A stretch of DNA of 64,000 bases from Acridotheres tristis. Taxonomy: Eukaryota > Chordata > Aves > Passeriformes > Sturnidae. Position numbers and translations under genes: made by a program. Each line of letters begins with the position of its first letter. Position 1 is the stretch's first letter. The notes below the pieces were generated by a model. The model made no database searches and was not told the origin of the DNA. It was given only the letters and a program-made list of their open reading frames with translations. Below, piece by piece: positions 11,430-24,800 of the stretch. Where the stretch lies: the NCBI GenBank assembly GCA_037013685.1, contig CM072891.1, positions 16,592,501-16,656,500 on the forward strand, given 5' to 3'.

Positions 11430-14400
11430 TCCTCTTTTGCTCTCCTCTTTCTTGAAAACATCTGTAAAGCTGGGGCATTGCACAAGGACTACTGAATCAC
11501 CGTATACATATTGTACACTGAAATAAAGAACAACTGGACCTTCACACTAAGGAGAAGATCAGATAGAGAAATCTGTTACCATAAACAAGCAGGACTAGCA
11601 ACACAAGTGGGTGATGGGCTGATAATAAAGGGTATTCCATTACTGCTAGGAAAAATTCAGCAGCAAAAAAATAATAGGAGAAAAGTAGGCACACACAGAC
11701 ACTGTGCATCAGTAGGAATCCCCCAGAGCACACATCCTGGCTTCAGCAGGTTGTGCAAACCCATGGACCAGCCTGGTTCCTGTTCAGCTGCAAACACACA
11801 TGCACAACTACATGCATCTAGTGCCTAGCTAAGACATGCAGGAGAAAGAAAATAGAAACTAACAGAAGTAAGAAAGATGCCTATATGGACAGAGCTGCCA
11901 TGAAGAACTGAGGAGTAAGCCTCTTTTCTGCTACAAGTCTGGTTGCAATTTGTACCCTTGAAATTAATTTCTAATGTGTAATGACAAATTCATTTGCTTC
12001 TTTAGATGCCTGACCTTGGAGCCATTGCAATATGCTGCTGTTGCAGCCCTGGAAGGCTATGCCTCATTAAGCCTTAAAACAGTCACCATCTCCCACCCTG
12101 CAAGAAAGTCCTGCTGGTGAGAGTTGGGTCAGATGTCCAGGACCTTTCAGATCTTAGTCTTTCCTGAGCAGCTACCAAGAGCTGATGAACATCACCCACA
12201 GTGCTGGTATGATGGCTATGTGCCTAATAATCCACCAGGGACTTTGATGGTAAAAATCAAATATTGTCCATATTTTAGTCCCTTCCAGTCATGTAAGCTG
12301 TGGGTAAAGCAAGCCAGATCTCTGTGTGATGATGAAATCCTTCAAAGCAGTTTCCCTTAGCACACTGGTCTTGTCAAGAAAGTATTTTCAAACCTGTACC
12401 TAAAAAATATAAGGCGAGATGCTGAGACATCCAGCTATCCTGCCCTTCAAGTTTCCATAACCTGTCCTATCCACTCTGTCCTCAAGGTGGGTGTCGGGGG
12501 ACACAAGGCATGACAGATAGACAGCTCTGTCTTTACAGTCTAGCTGGGCTTTTTGGCAGATTCATAAGCATGTTAGCAAAGTCCTACCACCGACTAGAGA
12601 GATGGCAAGCACCCTCATTCCCACTTTGCTGCAAAAGGGACCAAAGTGTCAGGAGACCAATTGACCTCCTAAGGCCAAGAACCATATCAGTGACACAGCT
12701 CAGGCTCTGCTGCTCCAGCAAGCAGTTCCCTCCTTTTCAGCAAGCTTCAGAGCTCAGGACACATCAAGACCCCAGAGATGTCTTAGTCCACTGTGGGTGA
12801 TCATGTGGGGCTGCACCACACCATATTCTGGGTAAGGGACAGTCACACAGGGCACAGAAAATACTGATTGCATATCTGTGTGCACATTCTCCCCACTATT
12901 CAAAACCAGTCTTATCTATTAACTCTGTGCACAGAAAGGTTTTTATTGCTTTTCCACTTGTGTTATAGTCACTACTGTTGTAGAAGGTAGATTCAACATG
13001 AAGCAAATTCATGTTTAGAACACAGAGTTTCTTCCAGAAATCTCTTGCATTTTATTTACTATCAGGATACATGTTTTATAACAGCGCTACTGTTTCAGTT
13101 GCTTTTCCCTCTCCCTTAATATGGTGATTTTTATTGCCTCCATATCTTTTAGAAGTGGCAGCAGTGCTGCCCAGGGGCTTTGGACACACAATCGCTGCTG
13201 GCATGACTGCAGCAATAACAAGTGCTGAGGCAGCACATGAGGTTAAAGGGGGGTTAAGGGCAGTCATGAGGGAAAACTTCAGGCCTGTTGTGTTCATTTG
13301 TGGTAAATGGCAACAGAGCAACTCATTGCTCCACCAGGGAATCTCAGTAAATCTTCTCCACTTTCCAGCACATGATGAAATTTCCCTGGCAAATTTATTT
13401 TCCTCAGTGTCTGTTTTGCAGCCCACTCATCATCTGAGAGGTGAGGTGGGGAGCAGGAAAACAAGCACAAACACTCAACCCACCTTGTATGAGTTGTACA
13501 AGGATGTATTGGCAGAGGGTGCAGTGCTGTGGGCAGCCTCCTCAGTGGAGAGGGATAGAAAGGAAAGGGAGAAAGGGAATAGGGCAGCTCTGAGGGAGGG
13601 AATGCCACTGAGGAGTCAGAAGGTCATTTGTGAATGAAGCCTTTGTCTGAGGAGCTTGGGAAGAGCATCTCGGGCCATCACCTCCAAGACAGCTGGATGA
13701 AAATCCCCCATTCGTTTAGTGGCAGCCCTTATTTCCATCAACTGGTGTGCAACCCCAAAGCAGAACCAAAATCTCCCACACCAGCCATACACTTCCAAAG
13801 TTCATATGACAGTTTCACATTGGAGACTATGCCTAATAAATCTACCCAACTGCTTTGTGCTAAATCTCATCCAGGACTAATCACTTCTGTCAGACAAGCT
13901 GACTTTTCTCACTGGTTCAGTTATATATCTATGTGGCAGTGCTGAACACACTTGATTTCTGAGCTTTGGCTTTGTTCAAACACCATTATTTTTGGTACAG
14001 CGTGACTACAGACAAAGAAAACCCCATCAAACCAAACCAAAAACCAGCAAAAAGAAGATGTGAAATATTCAAAGAAGACAATATCTTATATTGTTCATCT
14101 TTCAGAGAAATAAAGCAGTACCAATGGCCCTGTTTCCTCTAGGAAACAGAAATCTGAGATTCAGTAATATCCTGTTCCTACTAAATAATCTGAATCTGAC
14201 CTTTTCAGTGACCCCGTTGGAGGCAGCAAAAACAGATATCTGAAAGCAGATGAGAAGTGGTTCGAGTTGTTTTAGCATTCACACTTCAAGGAGCTCTCAA
14301 AGCTGTCCTACACCTTGCACTCAAATGGGAAAATGGCTAAAATAATAACACTTGTGCTACTTATTGGGTTGTTGCTGTGAGAGGTGTCTTCAAGGACAAG

Positions 14401-14600
14401 CCAATAATGAAATCAGCCTCTTAATGCACCCTGAATCATTGCTATTATCTGTCTTCTCATTTGCCAGGGGCTTCACACCTGCTTGGGAAAATTCAGATTC
14501 TGTCATCTTTCCTGATCACAGTGTCAGGCATGATTTACCAAGGAATCCAGCTGAATTTCCTCTGAATTCCACCTTATTTTAGTGTCCAATCAGTTTCAGA
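11430..14600. other. unique non-coding sequence, no gene recognised
   Basis: Two overlapping ORFs on opposite strands at about 13076-13637 (167 codons plus, 116 and 104 codons minus) stand out for length. Their mutual overlap, lack of recognisable motifs and absence of an adjoining exon structure argue for chance openness in a GC-richer patch. No repeat family was recognised. Confidence 0.6.
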
Positions 14601-14601
14601 G

Positions 14602-14634
14602 AAAAAAAACAAAACAAAACAAAACACACAAACA
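14602..14634. repeat. A-rich (CAAAA)n tract
   Basis: A short run of eight A followed by CAAAA units and a CACACA tail. It could be simple slippage or a decayed retroposon tail. No retroposon body was recognised upstream. Confidence 0.85.
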
Positions 14635-14639
14635 GCTAC

Positions 14640-17600
14640 ATTTCTTCCTATTCTGTAGATAAAATGCAATCCTGATTTCATGCATCACTCACACACCTTT
14701 GTGTAAATACATATAATGCACACATGAGCATGTGCCCTGAAAACAAATGATCCCTTTACATAAAAGTACAGAGATGCTATTTTTTCACCCAGTAGCCAGC
14801 TGCAAGTATTTTAAATAGGACAACTTGTTCAACAGTTGAGCTGAAGGGCCCTTATGGATCCAGATTAGGGCCCTGCTGTATTAAAGCTTCATACACAGCA
14901 GTCCCTCACTCAGACACCTGACTCACAGCAAGCAGCCCAGAGAAGAAGCCTGAAAGGGCAATAGACAAAAGGGCCACTTCCATTTCACAGCATTTGTAGA
15001 CAAAGGCAGAGTTGCCTTTGGATAAAATTTCTAATTTCAGCTGTCTGTATCTCACTCTGATGCCAGTGGAACAGGGATGGCTAAGAGGGATGTATGCTCC
15101 TTGGCTACTGCAGCTTATTTTTGGTTTGTGCAGTTTCCTTCCTATCTGTGTTGAAACAATGGGCTGTGGACTAGAAATGTACTCCATTTAGCAGTTGTTC
15201 TAGCATGCAGCTTTGGCAAGACAAGTGCTAAGGCAGCAGCATTTCAGTCTCCACAGCTAAAACAGACTGCAACTGTTAACTGGGGTCTGGAGATGGGGCT
15301 CTCTGTCCAAAGCCCCAGTCCTGAACATCCGTCCTTGGCTTTTTCTGTTGTTGTTGTTGGCTATTCAGCAGTGCAAATGATCATAGGCAACCTGACTTCC
15401 CCAGCCACTTTTCATTCAGGAGGAAAACCTCAAACCACCTTAGTGGTGGTCTGTCCTAAACCAGGTTTTGTTAACATGCACTTGCCTTCAGAGGTAAGGG
15501 CCTGCACAGCAAAAGCAGCAGAGATGGTGAGTGCCTATCAAACACACCTGCATTAGCCTAAACTAGCAACTGATTTAATTGCATTTTCCCTATTTTAATT
15601 CAGAAAGAAACTACAAAACTATTTGCTTTAACAAAAACACAGCTTCCTACTAAACATTGCAGCGAAAGAATAAGACAAAATAGGAAAAACCTGTTAAAGT
15701 CATTTGAAGTAGCAGTTACAGCATGGTAGCCTCTTATTAAGGGGAGAAGAATAAGTGAAACACTGCACACATACCTATTCTTTACATCAGTATGTGTGCT
15801 CATGTAAGACCTTGAATTTTCTGATTAAAGTCTTTGGTTTATAAACATATCTCATTTCTTTTCTTTCCTGCTCTTCCACTCCAGGCCTCTAAAAACTGTA
15901 GGACCAAAAGACAATTGCCTCTCAGGGCTTTATTTAATTTTTGAGAATATAAATTAGAAGCAGGAAGCCAAGGAGACCTTGGGATGATTTTAATTGCCTG
16001 CAGTTCCTTATGGAAAAGAGGAGAATAGATATGTAAGGTCCTTGACAGATGGATGACAAACGTCTACCTCATTGTAAGCTGCTGCAGCAGAAAAAGGCAT
16101 GTGGCAGCACTTATTTGAGCACACACACAATTCTACTATCTCCTCATAAAGACAGACAATCTTAGAGGCTCCCCACAGTGAACAGTAAGTTTTTGGAATG
16201 AGACTATGATATGCATGCAGATATCACAAAATGAATTAAAACTGGACAAGGAGAAAAGAAGGGAGGAAAAAAATCAAAGTCCCCAGATTATTCATTTCAC
16301 TGGTTCAGCAGTCACACTTGCACTCCTGCAATAATGCACCTCCAGCTTGGCCAGGAGGAATTTTTTCTGTGCCACAAGGCATCTACACTTTGCCTTGTGC
16401 TGTGTCTTCTAGAACTTGTTTCTTATTGTTATCTAATTTGCACCTCACTGACAACCAGAAGGATATCACAGACTCCTTTCATACGAATCACAGGAAGAAA
16501 TCAGAGCTAACAGGCTGTCTTCCAGAGGGAATCACGGTCTTATTTTAATCTGACATTGTTTTATGCAACCAACCTATTGTTCCTTGTCCTAAGTTTACAA
16601 AGATCTGTAAAGCCCCATTCCCCTGGGGTCTGGTTAACCCCTTACATTGTTTGCATCAGATTTTTTTGTTTATTTGTATCTGTCTTTGTGGTCCTGTTCC
16701 ATCTTTAGTGTGCTGCTGAGGAAGAGGAGCTGCCCATTGAAGAAGGACAAAGAGGAAGCCAGGGCTATGGAGACCTCAGTTTGACAGGGTGGCACACATA
16801 CCATTCAAATGCTATTCAAAAACTATTCTCTGCCAATTTGTCACTGCTGCTAATACACAAAACATTTCCTTTGAGGGAAGTTTTAGGTAAAAAAGCAAAG
16901 TATAGAGATCAGTACCTTTGTGACACCATGAAATTCAGTTACACCCTTGGCTGCAGGGCTTCAGTAGGTACTTGCTCAGTGGTGCTTGTCTAAACCAAGG
17001 GTACTGCTTCTCCTTTGGATGCTGCTTCACCAAGCACATGAGGTCAATTGACTGACTCTTCTTTTGGATTGCCAAGGAAAAGAAATTACTCGTTGTTTGA
17101 TTCATAATTAAAAACATTTTATACATTCATGAAAGAGCAAACGGTTTCACTGTTCTAAGAATAAGTAGCTATATAGTGTCATGTTTAAGTTTTTAAAGAA
17201 AGGACACCAACGAAGATGTTTGACAGCTCTGAAAAAGGAACAGGGAAAGTACATTATATAGGGACACTAATGATTTTACAAGAGACATTTCAGCCCCACA
17301 AAGTCTTTGCAATTCTCAAATGAGATTTCTGTACTGGTCCTTGTGGATCAGCATTGAGAACATACCCAAGTGATGCATCAAGACAGCAAGCAGCTGAAAT
17401 AGGAGGCACATGGCAACAGACTGAGAGGCAATAAAATATTGCTCAGAAAAAGGACAAAAATTCTGCTAAGAAATTGTATTCAAACTACTTACAATAAAAA
17501 AGAAACAAACCATAGATATCCACAGGAAGCAATTTGTATCCTATTTGGCTGCTTTTGATGCAACTTTGAACATAACTGCCAGTGTACTGAATTTACACTT

Positions 17601-18010
17601 TCCAAAATGGGACTAGGGCAGGAATGCTGTGCCCTATAATTTGATTAATACACAGCCAGAAAGCAGCAAGCTGGATGTTTGTTTTTATTGACCCTTTAAG
17701 GCAGCTCAAACTTCTGTAATTTCAATATACTCCTAGAACTGCAGGATCATTCAGAGTCATGGAGAGCAATTTTTACAATACATGATTTAAGAACCCAGAC
17801 CCTGGTCCACAGCAAAATGCCATGAATGTGTCACTGCCTAAGAGCTGCCAACAGGGACACTGAAAGAACTGGACCCTACCCCAGCATGTGAAGTGGCCAG
17901 CACAGCTTTTCATTCTCCTGTGCACTGTGATCCAAGCTATGGAAACCAGCTCCAACCTCAGTGGACAGTGCACCAATAGCATGGACCATTAATAATAGTT
18001 CATAGTATGA
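14640..18010. other. unique non-coding sequence, no gene recognised
   Basis: Only short ORFs. A good acceptor-like tract ends in CCAG near 15884, but I found no donor at exon distance in an open frame. Nothing else is supportable. Confidence 0.6.
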
Positions 18011-18015
18011 ATAAG

Positions 18016-18128
18016 ACAGTGTCTCCTAAGCATTACAAACCACTAAACTGAGGCTGGACCAGGAGAAATTGAGAGGAAGTGATTCATTTTCCCAGGGAAC
18101 ACAGGCTTATGAAAAAGCTCCAGACATC
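18016..18128 (-). mobile_element. possible MIR-type SINE remnant, inverted
   Basis: Read on the plus strand, the segment contains AAACTGAGGC near 18044, then GAGAGGAAGTGATTC and CCAGGGAACACAG in the order expected of a reversed MIR core (AAACTGAGGC, GAGAGGTTAAGTGACTT, CCAAGGTCACACAG). MIR is an ancient tRNA-derived SINE that persists as worn fragments in amniotes. Divergence is high and the match was judged from remembered consensus features, so this is tentative. Confidence 0.35.
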
Positions 18129-18129
18129 A

Positions 18130-20435
18130 CATATTGGGAACGTTGACTTCCCCCCAATGCTGCAGTGCATCACTATAGGATGAAGTGACCAAATAGTGAC
18201 AGTAGGGATGAAATGTCAGCTGCTCTGCACACAGAAAGAAGCCTCTGGTGGGCTTGCTAAGGAGCTGTTAAAGGTTTTTGGAAGTCACATTACAGGGAAA
18301 TATGAAAGCAGGCTGGAACTGGAATTGTACTGCAGGTGTTCACTGTTCAAGGGGACCAGAGGGGACAAAAGTAATCAGAAACCCATATTTCTGTTTTTAA
18401 TACTGATATTTTTTCATCATTTTTTATTGTTTCTGTAAGTTAAATGGATATTCTAGGTAAAGCTTTGCAGACAATGTGGGTACTAGAGCCTTTTGTATTA
18501 AGACTGACTACCATCTTTCCAAAGTATTCATAAAATATCACTGAACAGTTGGACCTCTCACCTCTTTCCTATTCGTGTTCTGTGAACCCCTACATGCATT
18601 GTAATGCAAATTGTACAATATATCTGTACTTGATTCTTTCTGTATTGTCACCACATCTCACAAGAAATGTGATTTCAGAGTCAGTGAAAGCCATCAGTCC
18701 TCCCATGCAACTGGTGCAGGAGTGTTTCTAGTAATTTGCATTGGAGATGCAACAGGACAAGGAGAACTGCCACATTTAGCAGTGTGAAACATCTTTTGTG
18801 CTACTCTCAACAGCAGAATGATCTAGTAAGGGCCAGCTTCCTTTAAAACAGGCCAGTTTCCAGCACAAGCATGAAAACCTTTAGTTCATATCGCAATGTA
18901 CGTAAAAATCCAAAAGTAAAGAGGAGAGACTGGGACAGTCCACAAGGCCCCCAGCTGCACCACTGCCCCACCCAATCCCAAAACGACAGTGGCTGTTCCT
19001 GCTCACAGCACCGTGGGGCATTTCACCAGGCTGTCCATGTCAGGCTGGTTCCAATTCATTCTCGCTGCCTGACAGACGTGACCTGCAAGAAGCAGCTGAC
19101 AAGCAGTCAGTTCACTGCCTCATGAAAGACAGGCACATTCACTGCCATTCAAGCTCGATTTTTCATAAGAACAAGAATGCTCTGTTCTAAATGATGCACT
19201 CAGCATCTTGGAATGATGCCTTTGACCAGGGGCACTGGGGCCAGCAGAAAAATGAATTATTACACAAGACACTGTCCATTTCTACAGTTAAAGGGAAAGA
19301 TGCAGACACTCAGCCTGCTCCATACTGCTGTTTGTGTAATATCGGGACCCTGCTGGATTTCTAGAACAGAGACAGGACCAAACTGTTCTTCTGAAACAAA
19401 TATCAGACTTCTTGATTCATCAAAATGGTGCCAGTGACAGTGCAGGAGATGATGCTGCACCTTCAGTGCGTGAGAAGTCATGGCTTATGGTAAACAAAGA
19501 CACATTAAAGCAAGGCTGTATTTAAAAACGGCAAGAGAAGTATGACTTGAGAACATTATGTCTTTCAGTTGTTGATTTTTGTCTCAAAATTGTTTTTATT
19601 TGAAAGTCCTTTGCCTAGAAAAGTGATTGTTTGCTAAATCATAAATATTTGGGTTTCTTCCCAGGAACAATCGCCTCACTTCCTCAGATGAGAAAATTAT
19701 TTAGGCTGCACTTGGCTCATGCTCAGGCACCTCTTTTTATGAAACCGAACACCTACAAATTAGAATATAGCAATTATAAATATATCTCTTAACAAATGAG
19801 GAACTGAAGAATTTCATGATGCAATCTGATAACTAGACAGATGGGAAATTACAGAAAGAGGGAAAAGGAAGATTAAAAAAACCCCACATAATTAAGACAG
19901 TGAGATGAACTCCTAGGGCACACCTAGCACTCACCAAAACTGCATCATGCACTCTGATTCACTGGCTCATCACGTGTCCCTTTCCCTAGAGAGAGCTGTG
20001 TAGTGATTGATCATGTATTCATGTGCTTTTACAAGGTTTCAAATGATGCTGTCAGTAGAAAGACTGCTGTAAACTTGTTGTTTAATTGCTGCCAGGTAGA
20101 ATCCTACCAGCTGGCACATTCCTCTCACCTGCTTCACCAAATATGTCCTCAGCCAAATCTCTTCCTCTCCCCTCAAGCTCTCAAAGTGCCACACCAAGTG
20201 TGGTCAAACCATACTCTTTAGCACAAGTGTGCAGTGTTTCCTACCATGTATGTGTAAAACTGAGATCTTCAGGGACACAGGGCAACTCCATTCACTCTTC
20301 ACTCATCCCAGCATGAAGTGAAGAACCAAGGATGCAAAGACTCCTTCTGAACCATCCAAACCCTGTTTCCATCCATCACAGGAAAGTACATTCTGCCCAG
20401 AGTAGGCTCCATCTTAAACTAATCATATTTTCACC
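18130..20435. other. unique non-coding sequence, no gene recognised
   Basis: Several ORFs of 60-84 codons without recognisable domains. A T-rich patch lies at about 18390-18435. No RNA gene, repeat boundary or matched splice pair was identified. Confidence 0.6.
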
Positions 20436-20439
20436 TTTA

Positions 20440-21538
20440 TTTTTTTGTCAGGAACAAAATTGTGCTGTTCCAAATTCTCTAAGTGGAAGTCTACTTCAGA
20501 GCCTCACTTTTCCTATAGTTAAAAACTTTCTTCTAATTGCTAGCCTGAATGTATTCCTCAATAATCTATGCCCTGCTGTTCTTGTGTCAAGACTGTCTTT
20601 TAGCTTAAATTATTCTTTCCAACACACAGGGCAAATCTCTGTTGCCTCTTCGCCGTCATTTTACTGTGTGACACAAATCTTCTTCTCTCTTTGTATTACC
20701 TTCTCCTTAAAGCAAACCATCAGTGAACACATTTCCAGGTTCATTCTTCTTGAATATGAGTGACCAGAACTGCATTCTTGTTTCTAAATACACAACAGCT
20801 GTAAAGCCCCTCTCTATCAACAGTACAAGGAGAATTGCATTTGCCCATTCCCCAGCTGCATCACATTGGCATCTTATGCTGCAAAATATGGTACAGGTTT
20901 TAAAAAAAACATATTGTACAAATTAACTCAACCCTTTTCTGCAATAAAATAATTGAATTTCTAGGCAAAACGAATTCTGCTAGTCTTATCTGGACCAAGC
21001 CACAAGCACTAGTGCCTCACTCCTCTCTAAGTTATGAGCCCATTTTCCCAGCAAAGTGGATTATGTTTAATCCTTAGGTGAATAACTTTGTGCTTGGTAC
21101 CATGCCATTTTACAACATTTCTACTGCATAATCTTCAAGGTCATCCAATTCTTCTTGCACATTATCTTGATCTTCCTTTTATCGATGTGTCTCACAACTT
21201 CATGTCAGTAACAGAAAGCTATTTCATTAACTCTCTCTACTTTCTGAGCCAAAGTCACTAATAAAAATATTAAGCAAGATTGGTCCCCAAACCATTCCCT
21301 GATAAAGTCTCAATAACCTCCTCCAACCTTCCTATCACTTCCTGGCATCTCCTTGTTACCTGTGTGCTTCTGCTACTTTCTAATCTCCATCTTCTCCAGT
21401 TTATCCAACTCCCTGTGAATTGTGGCTTCAAATAATTTCTGTTTATTGCATTTCTTTGCCAAGACGATCAGTTATTTCATTACTTAAAGGTATCATATAA
21501 ATTTGGCACAATCTCTGAAAACCTGATGTTGTATTTAT
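20440..21538 (-). mobile_element. ancient CR1/L3-clade LINE fragment, reverse transcriptase 3' half
   Basis: Reading the minus strand, 21499-21528 encodes HQVFRDCAKF, which aligns with the HGFRKGRSC-type motif of CR1-clade reverse transcriptases. About 230 bp further on, 21251-21300 encodes QGMVWGPILLNIFISDF, matching the family motif QGSVLGPVLFNIFINDL. The spacing is close to the usual roughly 90 residues, allowing small deletions. Downstream minus-strand sequence (about 21180-20760) follows the layout of the element's RT C-terminus and 3' part, including the region that normally holds the FNK-KC motif. Stops and frameshifts interrupt it, so it is a dead fossil. The core 20755-21538 is the firm part; the extension to 20440 is weaker. 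High divergence suggests an amniote-age copy rather than a young avian CR1. Confidence 0.8.
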
Positions 21539-21539
21539 T

Positions 21540-21895
21540 TGGTCACTTTCCGAGGACAGCAACTCTGGCACTGGCACATCCTGCAGCAGAGCAGGGAATT
21601 GCAGCAAACCAGGCAAGTTTCTAGAGCCAGGAGAGCCACAGAGACAGCAGCTGGGAGCTGGCAGCTCCCCAGGGAGTGGCTGCAGCGGTGTGGGTGGGAT
21701 TGGGAGGGACAGTGGATGCCTCTGCTGCCACATTTAGTAATCCTGGGTACTGCTGGTGAACGGAGCAGGCAAATAGGGCATGGCACGGCAGTTCAGAGGA
21801 TGGGTGCCTCTCCACAGGAGGACATTCCACTGGTCCAGTGGGAGAATCAAGGTGCACACTACTCAGCAGCTGGCTGGTCCTTGTGGGTCCCTTCC
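21540..21895. other. GC-rich block abutting the ancient LINE
   Basis: Base composition changes abruptly at about 21540, from AT-rich LINE sequence to a visibly GC-rich segment of about 350 bp, and returns to AT-rich after about 21900. Four overlapping ORFs on both strands (up to 122 codons) reflect the composition; none has a recognisable domain. The next upstream part of the LINE is not recognisable on the far side. The block may be an insertion, the end of a different repeat, or unrelated flank at the LINE's truncation point. I could not identify terminal repeats. Confidence 0.4.
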
Positions 21896-21899
21896 AAAT

Positions 21900-24800
21900 C
21901 AGGATAATCTTTGGGTTATTTTACTACTTTGCATTCATTCTTGGTCATTCTTCCCAAATTGATCTATAGTCATGAATATGAACTGAGATTAGATTAGCAT
22001 GTCTGCCTATCCCTGAAATTTCCTGTTGTTTAGTCAAATGATGTAAATTCAGATTTCACATGTTTATTTTAAAAACCCATAGAATTCTTACTTGTACACC
22101 AGGACTTCATGTACAAATTATAGCAGAATTCTGGGATAGATATAACCAACCCCTCAGGCATGTCCAGGGAAGTCTCAAAGTTCTGCACCACCTAGAATAA
22201 TGTAGCCATCTCTCCTTCATACCTCAGAGCCACTGTCACCTTCCTTTTGTCCATGTTCAATATTGAACAAACGTGGAAAATAAGTGGTTTGGTCAGGTCC
22301 AACAAAATCATCTTTCCTGAACAGAAAGGCAAAGCAGTTTCTTAGTTTTGGAGCTCCACTGATGTTACTCTTAATTGTAACCCACCCTTATCTTCTCCCA
22401 TCCCCCTCACTCTTTTCTCGCTTTGTAATTATTTGATTGTAAGATCTCTTTTCCATTTGCTTTATTTGCTTTTGCTTTGAGTCCAGCTCAAGCTGGTTTT
22501 TGACAGTTCTTTCTCTCTAGGGAGACGTGAAATTTTCCTCTTAGTTTTAAACTTCTGTGCTTATTTAAGCTACATCATTAATTTAGACCTAGGGCCTAAA
22601 AATTCAGTTTCTGTTTTTTAGAACTTTTTATGTCAAAAGTGAGAATCACCCTTGGGATAAGAGTAATGTTAAGGCTGAGATTGTCCAACAATCACGTTCA
22701 CTGTAGTTTAAACATCCATCCTGAATAAGATTTTTCTAACTTAAATGACTTGAAGACTGAGAGGAACAGGCAAAACTTGCAGAACAAATCTCATTCATTG
22801 CTTCACTCCTCATTAGATACAACATGCTGATATTGTTTCAGTCTTTGAGGTTGAGCAGTTGATTGTCTCCATAATTAATACTTACACTTCCTCTCTGTGA
22901 TGAAGGGGGAGCTCCATGAATATCTGATAAGTGAGTTGTACGTTAGCTCACATTAAAAATGGGAATGTCTCCCAGGAATCCCAGATCATGAACGACAATA
23001 ATGCAAGATGACAAGGACCAGGAATACCGTTTTCTGCTAAATACACATTGGAAGAGATAGAAAAACTATGAGACAAAAGGTTACAGTTACTGCTTGCTCG
23101 CTAGCTCTGCTTGAATGCTGGGGAGCTCACACCCATTACCATGACTCATTAGCAATTTCCCTTCCAGAAATGCTGGACAAAATGGACAAAGAGGTATTTA
23201 TGTCAAAGCGAAATCTTGTCCTCAGAGGGCTTATGATGCCACATTGCACTGGAGCCATAAGGCCCCATTCAGCCAGGGAGCCTGGGACAGGCCCTATCAC
23301 TGCTATGAGGGGCTCCCATGCAAGCTGAGCTCTGGCAGCTCTCCATCACTTCCAATGGGCAACAGCTCCAAGGGCAGAGTTTAAACGTCTTGTACCTTAT
23401 AGTGTCCCACGCTCTCAGCCTGCTCATCTAGACAAGTTTTAATGGAATTCAATGGAGATTAGTTTGTAATAGCAACTGTCTCTTCCAACAACTCACTTTA
23501 TAGAGTAAGAAGGGCAGAAAAACTGAGGAGTATTTTTTTCCATTCTTAAGCATCCAGGAAGTGTATTTAAGAAATGAGGAAAGTGGAGAGCATTTATATC
23601 TAAATGAAGGATAGAATTCCCCCTCTCATATGCCCTCAGAAGAGTAGGGGAAATGTGCCACAGAGACATCTGGATGTTTTTCAGGACTTGAGTGCTTTGC
23701 ATCTGGGACCATAAATAAAAAAGTAGCACTGCAGAAATTTTCCATTTCTAGACCGGGCAATAAAATTACCTACCTCCAGTACAATTAGATGCCAGAAAAG
23801 AAAAAGGTAAAGCTTCACTTTTAATAATTATTGATCAAAATTGAGCTGCATTTAGATGTGACAGTAGCTAGGACAGAATTGGTAGCATGCCTGCAGATCA
23901 GCTAAATAGAGCAACACAAATGACACATCCAACAGGAATACTGACACGTGTGCAGGCACAAAGCTGAGATGCAGCAAGTTGACCCAGGCCTCATCCTGTT
24001 GCCCATGTGCCCACCAGAGCCCTGCCCAAGTGTCCCAGGAGACAGTTGTTCAGCAGGCCTGCTTGCAGGAATCAGCTCTGCTTGTCAGAAGATACATGCA
24101 CTCCAACACAGCTGGAAAAAGCAGCTGACAGCAAGCCTCTGGCAAGACTCTGCTGTTATACTGGCCAAATCCAAACATTTGTCCAAAAACCCAAACAAAG
24201 CAAACCAAAATTCCCACTGCAGTCAAGTAGACTCTTGTATAAACATGGCTAACCAAGGTCTTTGGAACAGTGACTCTTCTCTTGTTAGACCTCTGACTAA
24301 TTTCTAAAAGCACTCCTACAATTAATACTAATGAATTAGAATTAATACTACTACTAAGATTGATGTTTCAGAAGCTGCCTGGGCAATATGGATGCCCCTA
24401 TGCTTTTATTTTTAGTGGGAGCTCAGCATCCATATATCTTAAAACACTTCTCTGTTCTCACACAGCACATGAACCGCCTTCCTTGATAATACACCATAAC
24501 TCAGAGGCACAATCCTGGCACGGGGACCAGGGTGGTGATCTCCCTCTGAAGCAAAAAGGTTTCTCCAGGCCTACTCTGGGCAGAGAGGACTGGAGTGGGA
24601 CCTGCCATTCCCAAGAAGCCAGAACAGAACAGTGCTCTTCACCACTGACAGTGGCACGTGCCCTTACCTGCCCAACACACGCACTCAAGCTGGAGAACAT
24701 TTAATGAGCCATTCTGCCAGCTAATGCAAAGGTTTTATACCAGATAAAACCAGGGGTAATTGCAGCTTTAAAATGGAAAATGTTCTCTCATATAAAAATG

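Noticed and set aside
13076..13637. Long ORFs on opposite strands overlapping each other
   Set aside because: Both strands are open because the patch is poor in stop triplets. Neither translation resembles a family and no exon structure adjoins.
22180..22520. Possible 5' continuation of the ancient LINE beyond the GC-rich block
   Set aside because: Pyrimidine-rich texture only; no reverse-transcriptase motif could be read on the minus strand.
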